This document shows, in pieces, positions 45,742-58,100 of a stretch of DNA of 64,000 bases (position 1 is the first letter of the stretch; each line of letters opens with the position of its first letter). Position numbers and translations under genes: made by a program. This stretch comes from Panagrolaimus kolymaensis. Taxonomy: Eukaryota > Nematoda > Chromadorea > Rhabditida > Panagrolaimidae. The stretch lies in the NCBI GenBank assembly GCA_028622995.1, contig JAJQJQ010000037.1, positions 62,001 to 126,000 of the forward strand, read 5' to 3'. The notes beneath the pieces are model-generated. The model did no database searches. It saw only the letters and a program-made list of their open reading frames with translations, and was not told the origin of the DNA.

Positions 45742-46837
45742 GTTTCAAAGTAAGAAACGAAAAGTGACGAACAATAAAAAAAAGAAACAACACTCAAACT
45801 GGATTCTTTGACGCCTTTTTCAAAGTTTATTCAAATTTGTTGAAAGCATTTGAAAAACTTCAAAGCTTCATTTTTTTTTTAATAAAACCGCTTTTTTTTT
45901 TTTTGCAACGATCACTAATTCTCTTTTATAAAAAAAAATAGTTTGGAGAAATAGCTTCGATCTAATGGAAGAAAAGCTACCATTCATTATGGGCTAATAA
46001 ACAAATGTTGTTTGCTGATTTTTTTAAACTTTTCTCCGAAAATAAAAAGTTTTTTTTTTACAATTTTTGTAATCAATTTTTATGGAATTTTTTGATTTTT
46101 TAAGAAAAAATTTATAATTGATATAGTAAAAAAGAGTCTAGGGTTTTATATTTCCTTCCAGCTTTTACACCATGAAAAAAAAACGCAATTTAGCTAGTTT
46201 TTTGGACGACAAAACGTTTACTAATATTAAAATATTATTAACTTATAATTTTAAACAATAAAAAACAACAACAAACTGAATGAAAATTTTGGTAGGAAAG
46301 TGTTAATAATTAGATAGGCTTTTATGAATAATAAAACAAATTTTTGAGAAAGTGAGGCGGCTATATAAGCATAAATCCGAAAAGATTAGTGATTTTTTTA
46401 TTTCAGCTTACAAAACTTCACAAAGTAGGTCAAGTTGGCCTGAAAATCACGAATGCGAAGTCCATTTGAGCGGATGATATGTTTAATAAAGAGAAATGGA
46501 AAGTTAAGCGATGGGACACAGCGTAATTTTTTAAAATAAAATTCTTCATCAAATTATGGATTGATAATGTTTTCGACATAAAATCGAGTCTTTCGGTATT
46601 GACAATAAAAAATAGTGTCAATTTTGAAGCCTTCCATACCGACACATTAAAGTTAAGAATATGTAAAAATTAAGATAAATCTTCATTTTTGGGATACACA
46701 TTTCATTCAATGAGAAGATACGGTTTCAATATTCGGATTTTCCATTAAATTTTACTCCAAGTAGTGAATAAATATCTAAAAAAAGAGACTTTCGATATTA
46801 AACTACCTCGCTAAACGTTCATCAACACCATGCTTTT
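45742..46837. other. intergenic, AT-rich, boundary to repeat region
   Basis: This holds the promoter side of the kinase gene. A minus-strand frame at 46430-46645 encodes 71 residues without splice support or recognisable homology and is not called. A TATATAAG motif occurs at 46362-46369. Confidence 0.5.
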
Positions 46838-46925
46838 TTTCTTTTTATCGGTATCAAACGACCTCAAGCTATCAGAAAATCAGAACGGCTTTCATTTTAA
46901 AAGCTTCTTAAATATGTTTATGAAT
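46838..46925 (-). repeat. single satellite-like monomer in inverted orientation
   Basis: Read on the minus strand this is the main satellite motif: CATAAACATATTTAAGAAGC, then AAAATGAAAGCCGTTCTGAT, TAGCTTGAGGTCGTTTG and CCGATAAAAAG. It lies at the left edge of the 698-bp block, while the same sequence in plus orientation begins at the right edge (about 49101), so the block is bounded by inverted repeats of about 85-95 bp. Confidence 0.88.
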
Positions 46926-49101
46926 TCACTAAAGCATATGAATTTTTTTATCCAGATATTTTTCTTATATTTTTTAAAAAATATTTGAGTAATCTTAGAG
47001 ATTTCCCTACCAAATAAGACCTTCAACCAAAAATTAAATTATTTATTTGATGCATCAAGCAACCATAGAGACATAAAATATAGTTTAAAACTATTTGAAT
47101 AAGAAAAAAAAACTGCAGAGAAATTGTGCTTTATTTTTATCATATTTTCTGCTATTTTACATCGATTTTAAATCATATTTTTCAAAACGGATCCTATGGT
47201 GACGATTTGGAAGCATCCAAAAATTATTACTTAAAGCAAAAAATGCTTTGATAAAGTAAAAATAAATTCCAAGCACATAAGTAAGAAAGCTTTAAAAAAA
47301 TTTTGTTTGACAGAAGTGATAAATCACATAAATACCTACAAAATCGGTAACATATTTCTTTAGTGAAAGATAAGGCTCAAATCGAATTATGTGGCTTTGA
47401 AATTTAAAAACCAACATTAAATATTCAAATTATCAAGTTTTGAATTAGAATTTTTTTTTTTCAGAGATTTTTTTGTTTTAAATATTCATTATTAAATATA
47501 TTAAAATTATTCCCAACAGGATTTTGTATTCGCTGCAGGTGAACTCTCAAATCGATGAACCATTTTTTATGAACACATGTGTTAAGCTTAAATATTGCTG
47601 AAACTCGATTTGAGTTACGGAGCTCAATAAAGCATATGAATTTTTTTATCCAGATATTTTTCTTATATTCTTTAAAAAATATTTGAGTAATCTTAGAGAT
47701 TTCCCTACCAAATAAGACCTTCAACCAAAAATTAAATTATTTATTTGATGCATCAAGCAACCATAGAGACATAAAATATAGTTTAAAACTATTTGAATAA
47801 GAAAAAAAAACTGCAGAGAAATTGTGCTTTATTTTTATCATATTTTCTGCTATTTTACATCGATTTTAAATCATATTTTTCAAAACGGATCCTATGGTGA
47901 CGATTTGGAAGCATCCAAAAATTATTACTTAAAGCAAAAAATGCTTTGATAAAGTAAAAATAAATTCCAAGCACATAAGTAAGAAAGCTTTAAAAAAATT
48001 TTGTTTGACAGAAGTGATAAATCACATAAATACCTACAAAATCGGTAACATATTTCTTTAGTGAAAGATAAGGCTCAAATCGAATTATGTGGCTTTGAAA
48101 TTTAAAAACCAACATTAAATATTCAAATTATCAAGTTTTGAATTAGAATTTTTTTTTTTCAGAGATTTTTTTGTTTTAAATATTCATTATTAAATATATT
48201 AAAATTATTCCCAACAGGATTTTGTATTCGCTGCAGGTGAACTCTCAAATCGATGAACCATTTTTTATGAACACATGTGTTAAGCTTAAATATTGCTGAA
48301 ACTCGATTTGAGTTACGGAGCTCAATAAAGCATATGAATTTTTTTATCCAGATATTTTTCTTATATTCTTTAAAAAATATTTGAGTAATCTTAGAGATTT
48401 CCCTACCAAATAAGACCTTCAACCAAAAATTAAATTATTTATTTGATGCATCAAGCAACCATAGAGACATAAAATATAGTTTAAAACTATTTGAATAAGA
48501 AAAAAAAACTGCAGAGAAATTGTGCTTTATTTTTATCATATTTTCTGCTATTTTACATCGATTTTAAATCATATTTTTCAAAACGGATCCTATGGTGACG
48601 ATTTGGAAGCATCCAAAAATTATTACTTAAAGCAAAAAATGCTTTGATAAAGTAAAAATAAATTCCAAGCACATAAGTAAGAAAGCTTTAAAAAAATTTT
48701 GTTTGACAGAAGTGATAAATCACATAAATACCTACAAAATCGGTAACATATTTCTTTAGTGAAAGATAAGGCTCAAATCGAATTATGTGGCTTTGAAATT
48801 TAAAAACCAACATTAAATATTCAAATTATCAAGTTTTGAATTAGAATTTTTTTTTTTCAGAGATTTTTTTGTTTTAAATATTCATTATTAAATATATTAA
48901 AATTATTCCCAACAGGATTTTGTATTCGCTGCAGGTGAACTCTCAAATCGATGAACCATTTTTTATGAACACATGTGTTAAGCTTAAATATTGCTGAAAC
49001 TCGATTTGAGTTACGGAGCTCAATAAAGCATATGAATTTTTTTATCCAGATATTTTTCTTATATTCTTTAAAAAATATTTGAGTAATCTTAGAGATTTCC
49101 C
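46926..49101. repeat. tandem array of a 698-bp unit, about 3.1 copies
   Basis: The junction AAAGCATATGAATTTTTTTA recurs at intervals of 698 bp (near 46932, 47630, 48328 and 49026), and copies are almost identical over their full length. Each unit has an 87-codon minus-strand frame (for example 47461-47724), conserved only because the DNA copies are identical; I do not call it a gene. The last partial unit ends at GAGATTTCCC, where it joins the satellite. Confidence 0.93.
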
Positions 49102-52100
49102 GATTCATAAACATATTTAAGAAGCTTTTAAAACGAAAGCCGTTCTGATTTTCTGTAAGCTTGAGGTTGTTTGTTTCCGATAAAAAAGAAAAAACTTTAA
49201 AATAAAATAATTTTTTTAATTTTCAAAATTTTATGGATTCATAAACATATTTAAGAAGCTTTTAAAACGAAAGCCGTTCTGATTTTCTGTAAGCTTGAGG
49301 TCGCTTGTTTCCGATAAAAAAGAAAAAAGTATAAAAAAAATAATTTTTTTAATTTTCAATATTTTATGGATTAATAAACATATTTAAGAAGCTTTTAAAA
49401 CGAAAGCCGTTCTGATTTTCTGTAAGCTTGAGGTCGCTTGTTTCCGATAAAAAAGAAAAAAGTATAAAAAAAATAATTTTTTTAATTTTCAATATTTTAT
49501 GGATTAATAAACATATTTAAGAAGCTTTTAAAATGAAAGCCGTTCTGATTTTCTGTTAGCTTGAGGTCGTTTGTTACCGATAAAAAAGAAAAAACTTTAA
49601 CATAAAATAATTTTTTTAATTTTCAAAATTTTATGGATTCATAAACATATTTAAGAAGCTTTTAAAACGAAAGCCGTTCTGATTTCCTGTTAGCTTGAGG
49701 ACGCTTGTTCCGATAAAAAAGAAAAAACTTAAAGATAAAATAATTTTTATAATATTTTAAAATTTTATGGTTCCGACAAACATATTTAGAAAGAGTCAAA
49801 GATAAATTCCATTAAGATTTTCTGTTAGCTTGAGGTCGTTTGTTTCCGATAAAAAAGAAAAAACTTTAACATAAAATAATTTTTTTAATTTTCAAAATTT
49901 TATGGATTCATAAACATATTTAAGAAGCTTTTAAAACGAAAGCCGTTCTGATTTCCTGTTAGCTTGAGGTCGCTTGTTTCCGATAAAAAAGAAAAAAGTA
50001 TAAAAAAAATAATTTTTTTAATTTTCAATATTTTATGGATTAATAAACATATTTAAGAAGCTTTTAAAATGAAAGCCGTTCTGATTTTCTGTTAGCTTGA
50101 GGTCGTTTGTTACCGATAAAAAAGAAAAAACTTTAACATAAAATAATTTTTATAATATTTTAAAATTTTATGGTTCCGCAAACATATTTAGAAAGAGTCA
50201 AAGATAAATTCCATTAAGATTTTCTGTTAGCTTGAGGTCGTTTGTTCCGATAAAAAAGAAAAAACTTTAAAATAAAATAATTTTTTTAATTTTCAAAATT
50301 TTATGGATTCATAAACATAATTAAGAAGCTTTTAAAACGAAAGCCGTTCTGATTTTCTGTAAGCTCGAGGACGCTTGTTTCCTTTAAAAAAGAAAAAACT
50401 TAAAGATAAAATAATTTTTATAATATTTTAAAATTTTATGGATTAATAAACATATTTAAGAAGCTTTTAAAATGAAAGCCGTTCTGATTTTCTGTTAGCT
50501 TGAGGTCGTTTGTTACCGATAAAAAAGAAAAAACTTTAATATAAAATAAATTTTTTAATTTTCAAAATTTTATGGATTCATAAACATATTTAAGAAGCTT
50601 TTAAAATGAAAGCCGTTCTGATTTTCTGTAAGCTTGAGGTCGCTAGTTTGCGATAAAAATGAAAAAAGTATAACGAAAATAAATTTTTTTAATTATCAAA
50701 TTTTTATGGATTCATAAACATATTTAAGAAGCTTTTAAAATGAAAGCCGTTCTGATTTTCTATTAGCTTGAAACACTTTGTTACCGATAAAAAAGAAAAA
50801 ACTTTAACATAAAATAAATTTTTTAATTTTCAAAATTTTATGGATTCATAAACATATTTAAGAAGCTTTTAAAATGAAAGCCGTTCTGATTTTCTGTAAG
50901 CTTGAGGTCGCTAGTTTCCGATAAAAATGAAAAAAGTATAACGAAAATAAATTTTTTTAATTATCAAATTTTTATGGATTCATAAACATATTTAAGAAGC
51001 TTTTAAAATGAAAGCCGTTCTGATTTTCTGTAAGCTTGAGGTCGCTAGTTTCCGATAAAAAAGAAAAAACTTAACATATTTAAGAAGCTTTTAAAATGAA
51101 AGCCGTTCTGATTTTCTGTTAGCTTGAGGACGCTTGTTTCCGATAAAAAAGAAAAAAATTAAAGATAAAATAATTTTTATAATATTTTAAAATTTTTTAT
51201 GGTTCCGCAAACATATTTAGGAAGAGTCAAAGATAAATTCCATTAAGATTTTCTGTTAGCTTGAGGTCGTTTGTTACCGATAAAAAAGAAAAAACTTTAA
51301 CATAAAATAATTTTTTTTATTTTCAAAATTTTATGGATTCATAAACATATTTAAGAAGCTTTTAAAATGAAAGCCGTTCTGATTTTCTGTAAGCTTGAGG
51401 TCGCTAGTTTCCGATAAAAATGAAAAAAGTATAACGAAAATAAATTTTTTTAATTATCAAATTTTTATGGATTCATAAACATATTTAAGAAGCTTTTAAA
51501 ATGAAAGCCGTTCTGATTTTCTGTAAGCTTGAGGTCGCTAGTTTCCGATAAAAAAGAAAAAACTTAACATATTTAAGAAGCTTTTAAAATGAAAGCCGTT
51601 CTGATTTTCTGTAAGCTTGAGGACGCTTGTTTCCGATAAAAAAGAAAAAAATTAAAGATAAAATAATTTTTATAATATTTTAAAATTTTTTATGGTTCCG
51701 CAAACATATTTAGGAAGAGTCAAAGATAAATTCCATTAAGATTTTCTGTTAGCTTGAGGTCGTTTGTTACCGATAAAAAAGAAAAAACTTTAATATAAAA
51801 TAAATTTTTTAATTTTCAAAATTTTATGGATTCATAAACATATTTAAGAAGCTTTTAAAATGAAAGCCGTTCTGATTTTCTGTAAGCTTGAGGTCGCTAG
51901 TTTGCGATAAAAATGAAAAAAGTATAACGAAAATAAATTTTTTCAATTATCAAAATTTTATGGTTCCGCAAACATATTTAGGAAGAGTCAAAGATAAATT
52001 CCATTAAGATTTTCTGTTAGCTTGAGGTCGTTTGTTACCGATAAAAAAGAAAAAACTTTAATATAAAATAAATTTTTTAATTTTCAAAATTTTATGGATT

Positions 52101-55100
52101 CATAAACATATTTAAGAAGCTTTTAAAATGAAAGCCGTTCTGATTTTCTGTAAGCTTGAGGTCGCTAGTTTGCGATAAAAATGAAAAAAGTATAACGAAA
52201 ATAAATTTTTTCAATTATCAAAATTTTATGGTTCCGCAAACATATTTAGGAAGAGTCAAAGATAAATTCCATTAAGATTTTCTGTTAGCTTGAGGTCGTT
52301 TGTTACCGATAAAAAAGAAAAAACTTTAATATAAAATAAATTTTTTAATTTTCAAAATTTTATGGATTCATAAACATATTTAAGAAGCTTTTAAAATGAA
52401 AGCCGTTCTGATTTTCTGTAAGCTTGAGGTCGCTAGTTTGCGATAAAAATGAAAAAAGTATAACGAAAATAAATTTTTTCAATTATCAAAATTTTATGGA
52501 TTCATAAACATATTTAAGAAGCTTTTAAAATGAAAGCCGTTCTGATTTTCTATTAGCTTGAAACACTTTGTTACCGATAAAAAAGAAAAAACTTTAACAT
52601 AAAAAAAATTTTTTAATTTTCAAAATTTTATGGATTCATAAACATATTTAAGAAGCTTTTAAAATGAAAGCCGTTCTGATTTTCTGTAAGCTTGAGGTCG
52701 CTAGTTTCCGATAAAAAAGAAAAAACTTAACATATTTAAGAAGCTTTTAAAATGAAAGCCGTTCTGATTTTCTGTTAGCTTGAGGACGCTTGTTTCCGAT
52801 AAAAAAGAAAAAAATTAAAGATAAAATAATTTTTATAATATTTTAAAATTTTTTATGGTTCCGCAAACATATTTAGGAAGAGTCAAAGATAAATTCCATT
52901 AAGATTTTCTGTTAGCTTGAGGTCGTTTGTTACCGATAAAAAAGAAAAAACTTTAATATAAAATAAATTTTTTAATTTTCAAAATTTTATGGATTCATAA
53001 ACATATTTAAGAAGCTTTTAAAATGAAAGCCGTTCTGATTTTCTGTAAGCTTGAGGTCGCTAGTTTGCGATAAAAATGAAAAAAGTATAACGAAAATAAA
53101 TTTTTTCAATTATCAAAATTTTATGGTTCCGCAAACATATTTAGGAAGAGTCAAAGATAAATTCCATTAAGATTTTCTGTTAGCTTGAGGTCGTTTGTTA
53201 CCGATAAAAAAGAAAAAACTTTAATATAAAATAAATTTTTTAATTTTCAAAATTTTATGGATTCATAAACATATTTAAGAAGCTTTTAAAATGAAAGCCG
53301 TTCTGATTTTCTGTAAGCTTGAGGTCGCTAGTTTGCGATAAAAATGAAAAAAGTATAACGAAAATAAATTTTTTCAATTATCAAAATTTTATGGATTCAT
53401 AAACATATTTAAGAAGCTTTTAAAATGAAAGCCGTTCTGATTTTCTATTAGCTTGAAACACTTTGTTACCGATAAAAAAGAAAAAACTTTAACATAAAAT
53501 AAATTTTTTAATTTTCAAAATTTTATGGATTCATAAACATATTTAAGAAGCTTTTAAAATGAAAGCCGTTCTGATTTTCTGTAAGCTTGAGGTCGCTAGT
53601 TTCCGATAAAAATGAAAAAAGTATAACGAAAATAAATTTTTTTAATTATCAAATTTTTATGGATTCATAAACATATTTAAGAAGCTTTTAAAATGAAAGC
53701 CGTTCTGATTTTCTGTAAGCTTGAGGTCGTTTGTTACCGATAAAAAAGAAAAAACTTTAACATAAAATAAATCTTTTAATTTTCAAAATTTTATAGATTC
53801 ATAAACATATTTAAGAAGCTTTTAAAATGAAAGCCGTTCTTATTTTCTGTTAGCTTGAGGTCGTTTGTTACCGATAAAAAAGAAAAAACTTTAACATAAA
53901 AAAAATTTTTTAATTTTCAAAATTTTATGGATTCATAAACATATTTAAGAAGCTTTTAAAATGAAAGCCGTTCTGATTTTCTGTAAGCTTGAGGTCGCTA
54001 GTTTCCGATAAAAAAGAAAAAACTTAACATATTTAAGAAGCTTTTAAAATGAAAGCCGTTCTGATTTTCTGTAAGCTTGAGGTCGCTAGTTTCCGATAAA
54101 AAAGAAAAAACTTAACATATTTAAGAAGCTTTTAAAATGAAAGCCGTTCTGATTTTCTGTTAGCTTGAGGACGCTTGTTTCCGATAAAAAAGAAAAAAAT
54201 TAAAGATAAAATAATTTTTATAATATTTTAAAATTTTTTATGGTTCCGCAAACATATTTAGGAAGAGTCAAAGATAAATTCCATTAAGATTTTCTGTTAG
54301 CTTGAGGTCGTTTGTTACCGATAAAAAAGAAAAAACTTTAACATAAAATAATTTTTTTTATTTTCAAAATTTTATGGATTCATAAACATATTTAAGAAGC
54401 TTTTAAAATGAAAGCCGTTCTGATTTTCTGTAAGCTTGAGGTCGCTAGTTTCCGATAAAAATGAAAAAAGTATAACGAAAATAAATTTTTTTAATTATCA
54501 AATTTTTATGGATTCATAAACATATTTAAGAATAATTTTTATAATATTTTAAAATTTTTTATGGTTCCGCAAACATATTTAGGAAGAGTCAAAGATAAAT
54601 TCCATTAAGATTTTCTGTTAGCTTGAGGTCGTTTGTTACCGATAAAAAAGAAAAAACTTTAATATAAAATAAATTTTTTAATTTTCAAAATTTTATGGAT
54701 TCATAAACATATTTAAGAAGCTTTTAAAATGAAAGCCGTTCTGATTTTCTGTAAGCTTGAGGTCGCTAGTTTGCGATAAAAATGAAAAAAGTATAACGAA
54801 AATAAATTTTTTCAATTATCAAAATTTTATGGTTCCGCAAACATATTTAGGAAGAGTCAAAGATAAATTCCATTAAGATTTTCTGTTAGCTTGAGGTCGT
54901 TTGTTACCGATAAAAAAGAAAAAACTTTAATATAAAATAAATTTTTTAATTTTCAAAATTTTATGGATTCATAAACATATTTAAGAAGCTTTTAAAATGA
55001 AAGCCGTTCTGATTTTCTGTAAGCTTGAGGTCGCTAGTTTCCGATAAAAATGAAAAAAGTATAACGAAAATAAATTTTTTTAATTATCAAATTTTTATGG

Positions 55101-58100
55101 ATTCATAAACATATTTAAGAAGCTTTTAAAATGAAAGCCGTTCTGATTTTCTGTAAGCTTGAGGTCGCTAGTTTCCGATAAAAAAGAAAAAACTTAACAT
55201 ATTTAAGAAGCTTTTAAAATGAAAGCCGTTCTGATTTTCTGTTAGCTTGAGGACGCTTGTTTCCGATAAAAAAGAAAAAAATTAAAGATAAAATAATTTT
55301 TATAATATTTTAAAATTTTTTATGGTTCCGCAAACATATTTAAGAAGCTTTTAAAATGAAAGCCGTTCTTATTTTCTGTTAGCTTGAGGTCGTTTGTTAC
55401 CGATAAAAAAGAAAAAACTTTAACATAAAATAAATCTTTTAATTTTCAAAATTTTATAGATTCATAAACATATTTAAGAAGCTTTTAAAATGAAAGCCGT
55501 TCTTATTTTCTGTTAGCTTGAGGTCGTTTGTTACCGATAAAAAAGAAAAAACTTTAACATAAAAAAAATTTTTTAATTTTCAAAATTTTATGGATTCATA
55601 AACATATTTAAGAAGCTTTTAAAATGAAAGCCGTTCTGATTTTCTGTAAGCTTGAGGTCGCTAGTTTCCGATAAAAAAGAAAAAACTTAACATATTTAAG
55701 AAGCTTTTAAAATGAAAGCCGTTCTGATTTTCTGTTAGCTTGAGGACGCTTGTTTCCGATAAAAAAGAAAAAAATTAAAGATAAAATAATTTTTATAATA
55801 TTTTAAAATTTTTTATGGTTCCGCAAACATATTTAAGAAGCTTTTAAAATGAAAGCCGTTCTTATTTTCTGTTAGCTTGAGGTCGTTTGTTACCGATAAA
55901 AAAGAAAAAACTTTAACATAAAAAAAATTTTTTAATTTTCAAAATTTTATGGATTCATAAACATATTTAAGAAGCTTTTAAAATGAAAGCCGTTCTGATT
56001 TTCTGTAAGCTTGAGGACGCTTGTTTCCGATAAAAAAGAAAAAACTTAAAGATAAAATAATTTTTATAATATTTTAAAATTTTTTATGGTTCCGCAAACA
56101 TATTTAGGAAGAGTCAAAGATAAATTCCATTAAGATTTTCTGTTAGCTTGAGGTCGTTTGTAACCGATAAAAAAGAAAAAACTTTAACATAAAATAAATC
56201 TTTTAATTTTCAAAATTTTATAGATTCATAAACATATTTAAGAAGCTTTTAAAATGAAAGCCGTTCTGATTTTCTGTAAGCTTGAGGTCGCTAGTTTCCG
56301 ATAAAAATGAAAAAAGTATAACGAAAATAAATTTTTTTAATTATCAAATTTTTATGGATTCATAAACATATTTAAGAAGCTTTTAAAATGAAAGCCATTC
56401 TGATTTTCTGTAAGCTTGAGGTCGCTAGTTTCCGATAAAAATGAAAAAAGTATAACGAAAATAAATTTTTTTAATTATCAAATTTTTATGGATTCATAAA
56501 CATATTTAAGAAGCTTTTAAAATGAAAGCCATTCTGATTTTCTGTAAGCTTGAGGTCGTTTGTTACCGATAAAAAAGAAAAAACTTAACATATTTAAGAA
56601 GCTTTTAAAATGAAAGCCGTTCTGATTTTCTGTTAGCTTGAGGACGCTTGTTTCCGATAAAAAAGAAAAAAATTAAAGATAAAATAATTTTTATAATATT
56701 TTAAAATTTTTTATGGTTCCGCAAACATATTTAGGAAGAGTCAAAGATAAATTCCATTAAGATTTTCTGTTAGCTTGAGGTCGTTTGTAACCGATAAAAA
56801 AGAAAAAACTTTAACATAAAATAATTTTTTTTATTTTCAAAATTTTATGGATTCATAAACATATTTAAGAAGCTTTTAAAATGAAAGCCGTTCTGATTTT
56901 CTGTAAGCTTGAGGTCGCTAGTTTCCGATAAAAATGAAAAAAGTATAACGAAAATAAATTTTTTTAATTATCAAATTTTTATGGATTCATAAACATATTT
57001 AAGAAGCTTTTAAAATGAAAGCCATTCTGATTTTCTGTAAGCTTGAGGTCGTTTGTTACCGATAAAAAAGAAAAAACTTTAACAGAAAATAAATTTTTTA
57101 ATTTTCAAAATTTTATGGATTCATAAACATATTTAAGAAGCTTTTAAAATGAAAGCCGTTCTGATTTTCTGTAAGCTTGAGGTCGCTAGTTTGCGATAAA
57201 AATGAAAAAAGTATAACGAAAATAAATTTTTTCAATTATCAAAATTTTATGGTTCCGCAAACATATTTAGGAAGAGTCAAAGATAAATTCCATTAAGATT
57301 TTCTGTTAGCTTGAGGTCGTTTGTTACCGATAAAAAAGAAAAAACTTTAATATAAAATAAATTTTTTAATTTTCAAAATTTTATGGATTCATAAACATAT
57401 TTAAGAAGCTTTTAAAATGAAAGCCGTTCTGATTTTCTGTAAGCTTGAGGTCGCTAGTTTGCGATAAAAATGAAAAAAGTATAACGAAAATAAATTTTTT
57501 CAATTATCAAAATTTTATGGATTCATAAACATATTTAAGAAGCTTTTAAAATGAAAGCCGTTCTGATTTTCTATTAGCTTGAAACACTTTGTTACCGATA
57601 AAAAAGAAAAAACTTTAACATAAAATAAATTTTTTAATTTTCAAAATTTTATGGATTCATAAACATATTTAAGAAGCTTTTAAAATGAAAGCCGTTCTGA
57701 TTTTCTGTAAGCTTGAGGTCGTTTGTTACCGATAAAAAAGAAAAAACTTTAACATAAAATAAATCTTATAATTTTCAAAATTTTATAGATTCATAAACAT
57801 ATTTAAGAAGCTTTTAAAATGAAAGCCGTTCTTATTTTCTGTTAGCTTGAGGTCGTTTGTTACCGATAAAAAAGAAAAAACTTTAACATAAAAAAAATTT
57901 TTTAATTTTCAAAATTTTATGGATTCATAAACATATTTAAGAAGCTTTTAAAATGAAAGCCGTTCTGATTTTCTGTAAGCTTGAGGTCGCTAGTTTCCGA
58001 TAAAAAAGAAAAAACTTAACATATTTAAGAAGCTTTTAAAATGAAAGCCGTTCTGATTTTCTGTTAGCTTGAGGACGCTTGTTTCCGATAAAAAAGAAAA

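Noticed and set aside
46430..46645. 71-codon minus-strand frame next to the repeat region
   Set aside because: No splice-compatible neighbour, no recognisable domain, and a length expected by chance in AT-rich DNA.
47461..49114. Three near-identical 85-87 codon minus-strand frames
   Set aside because: They recur only because the 698-bp DNA unit is repeated; no homology, start context or selection signal can be seen.
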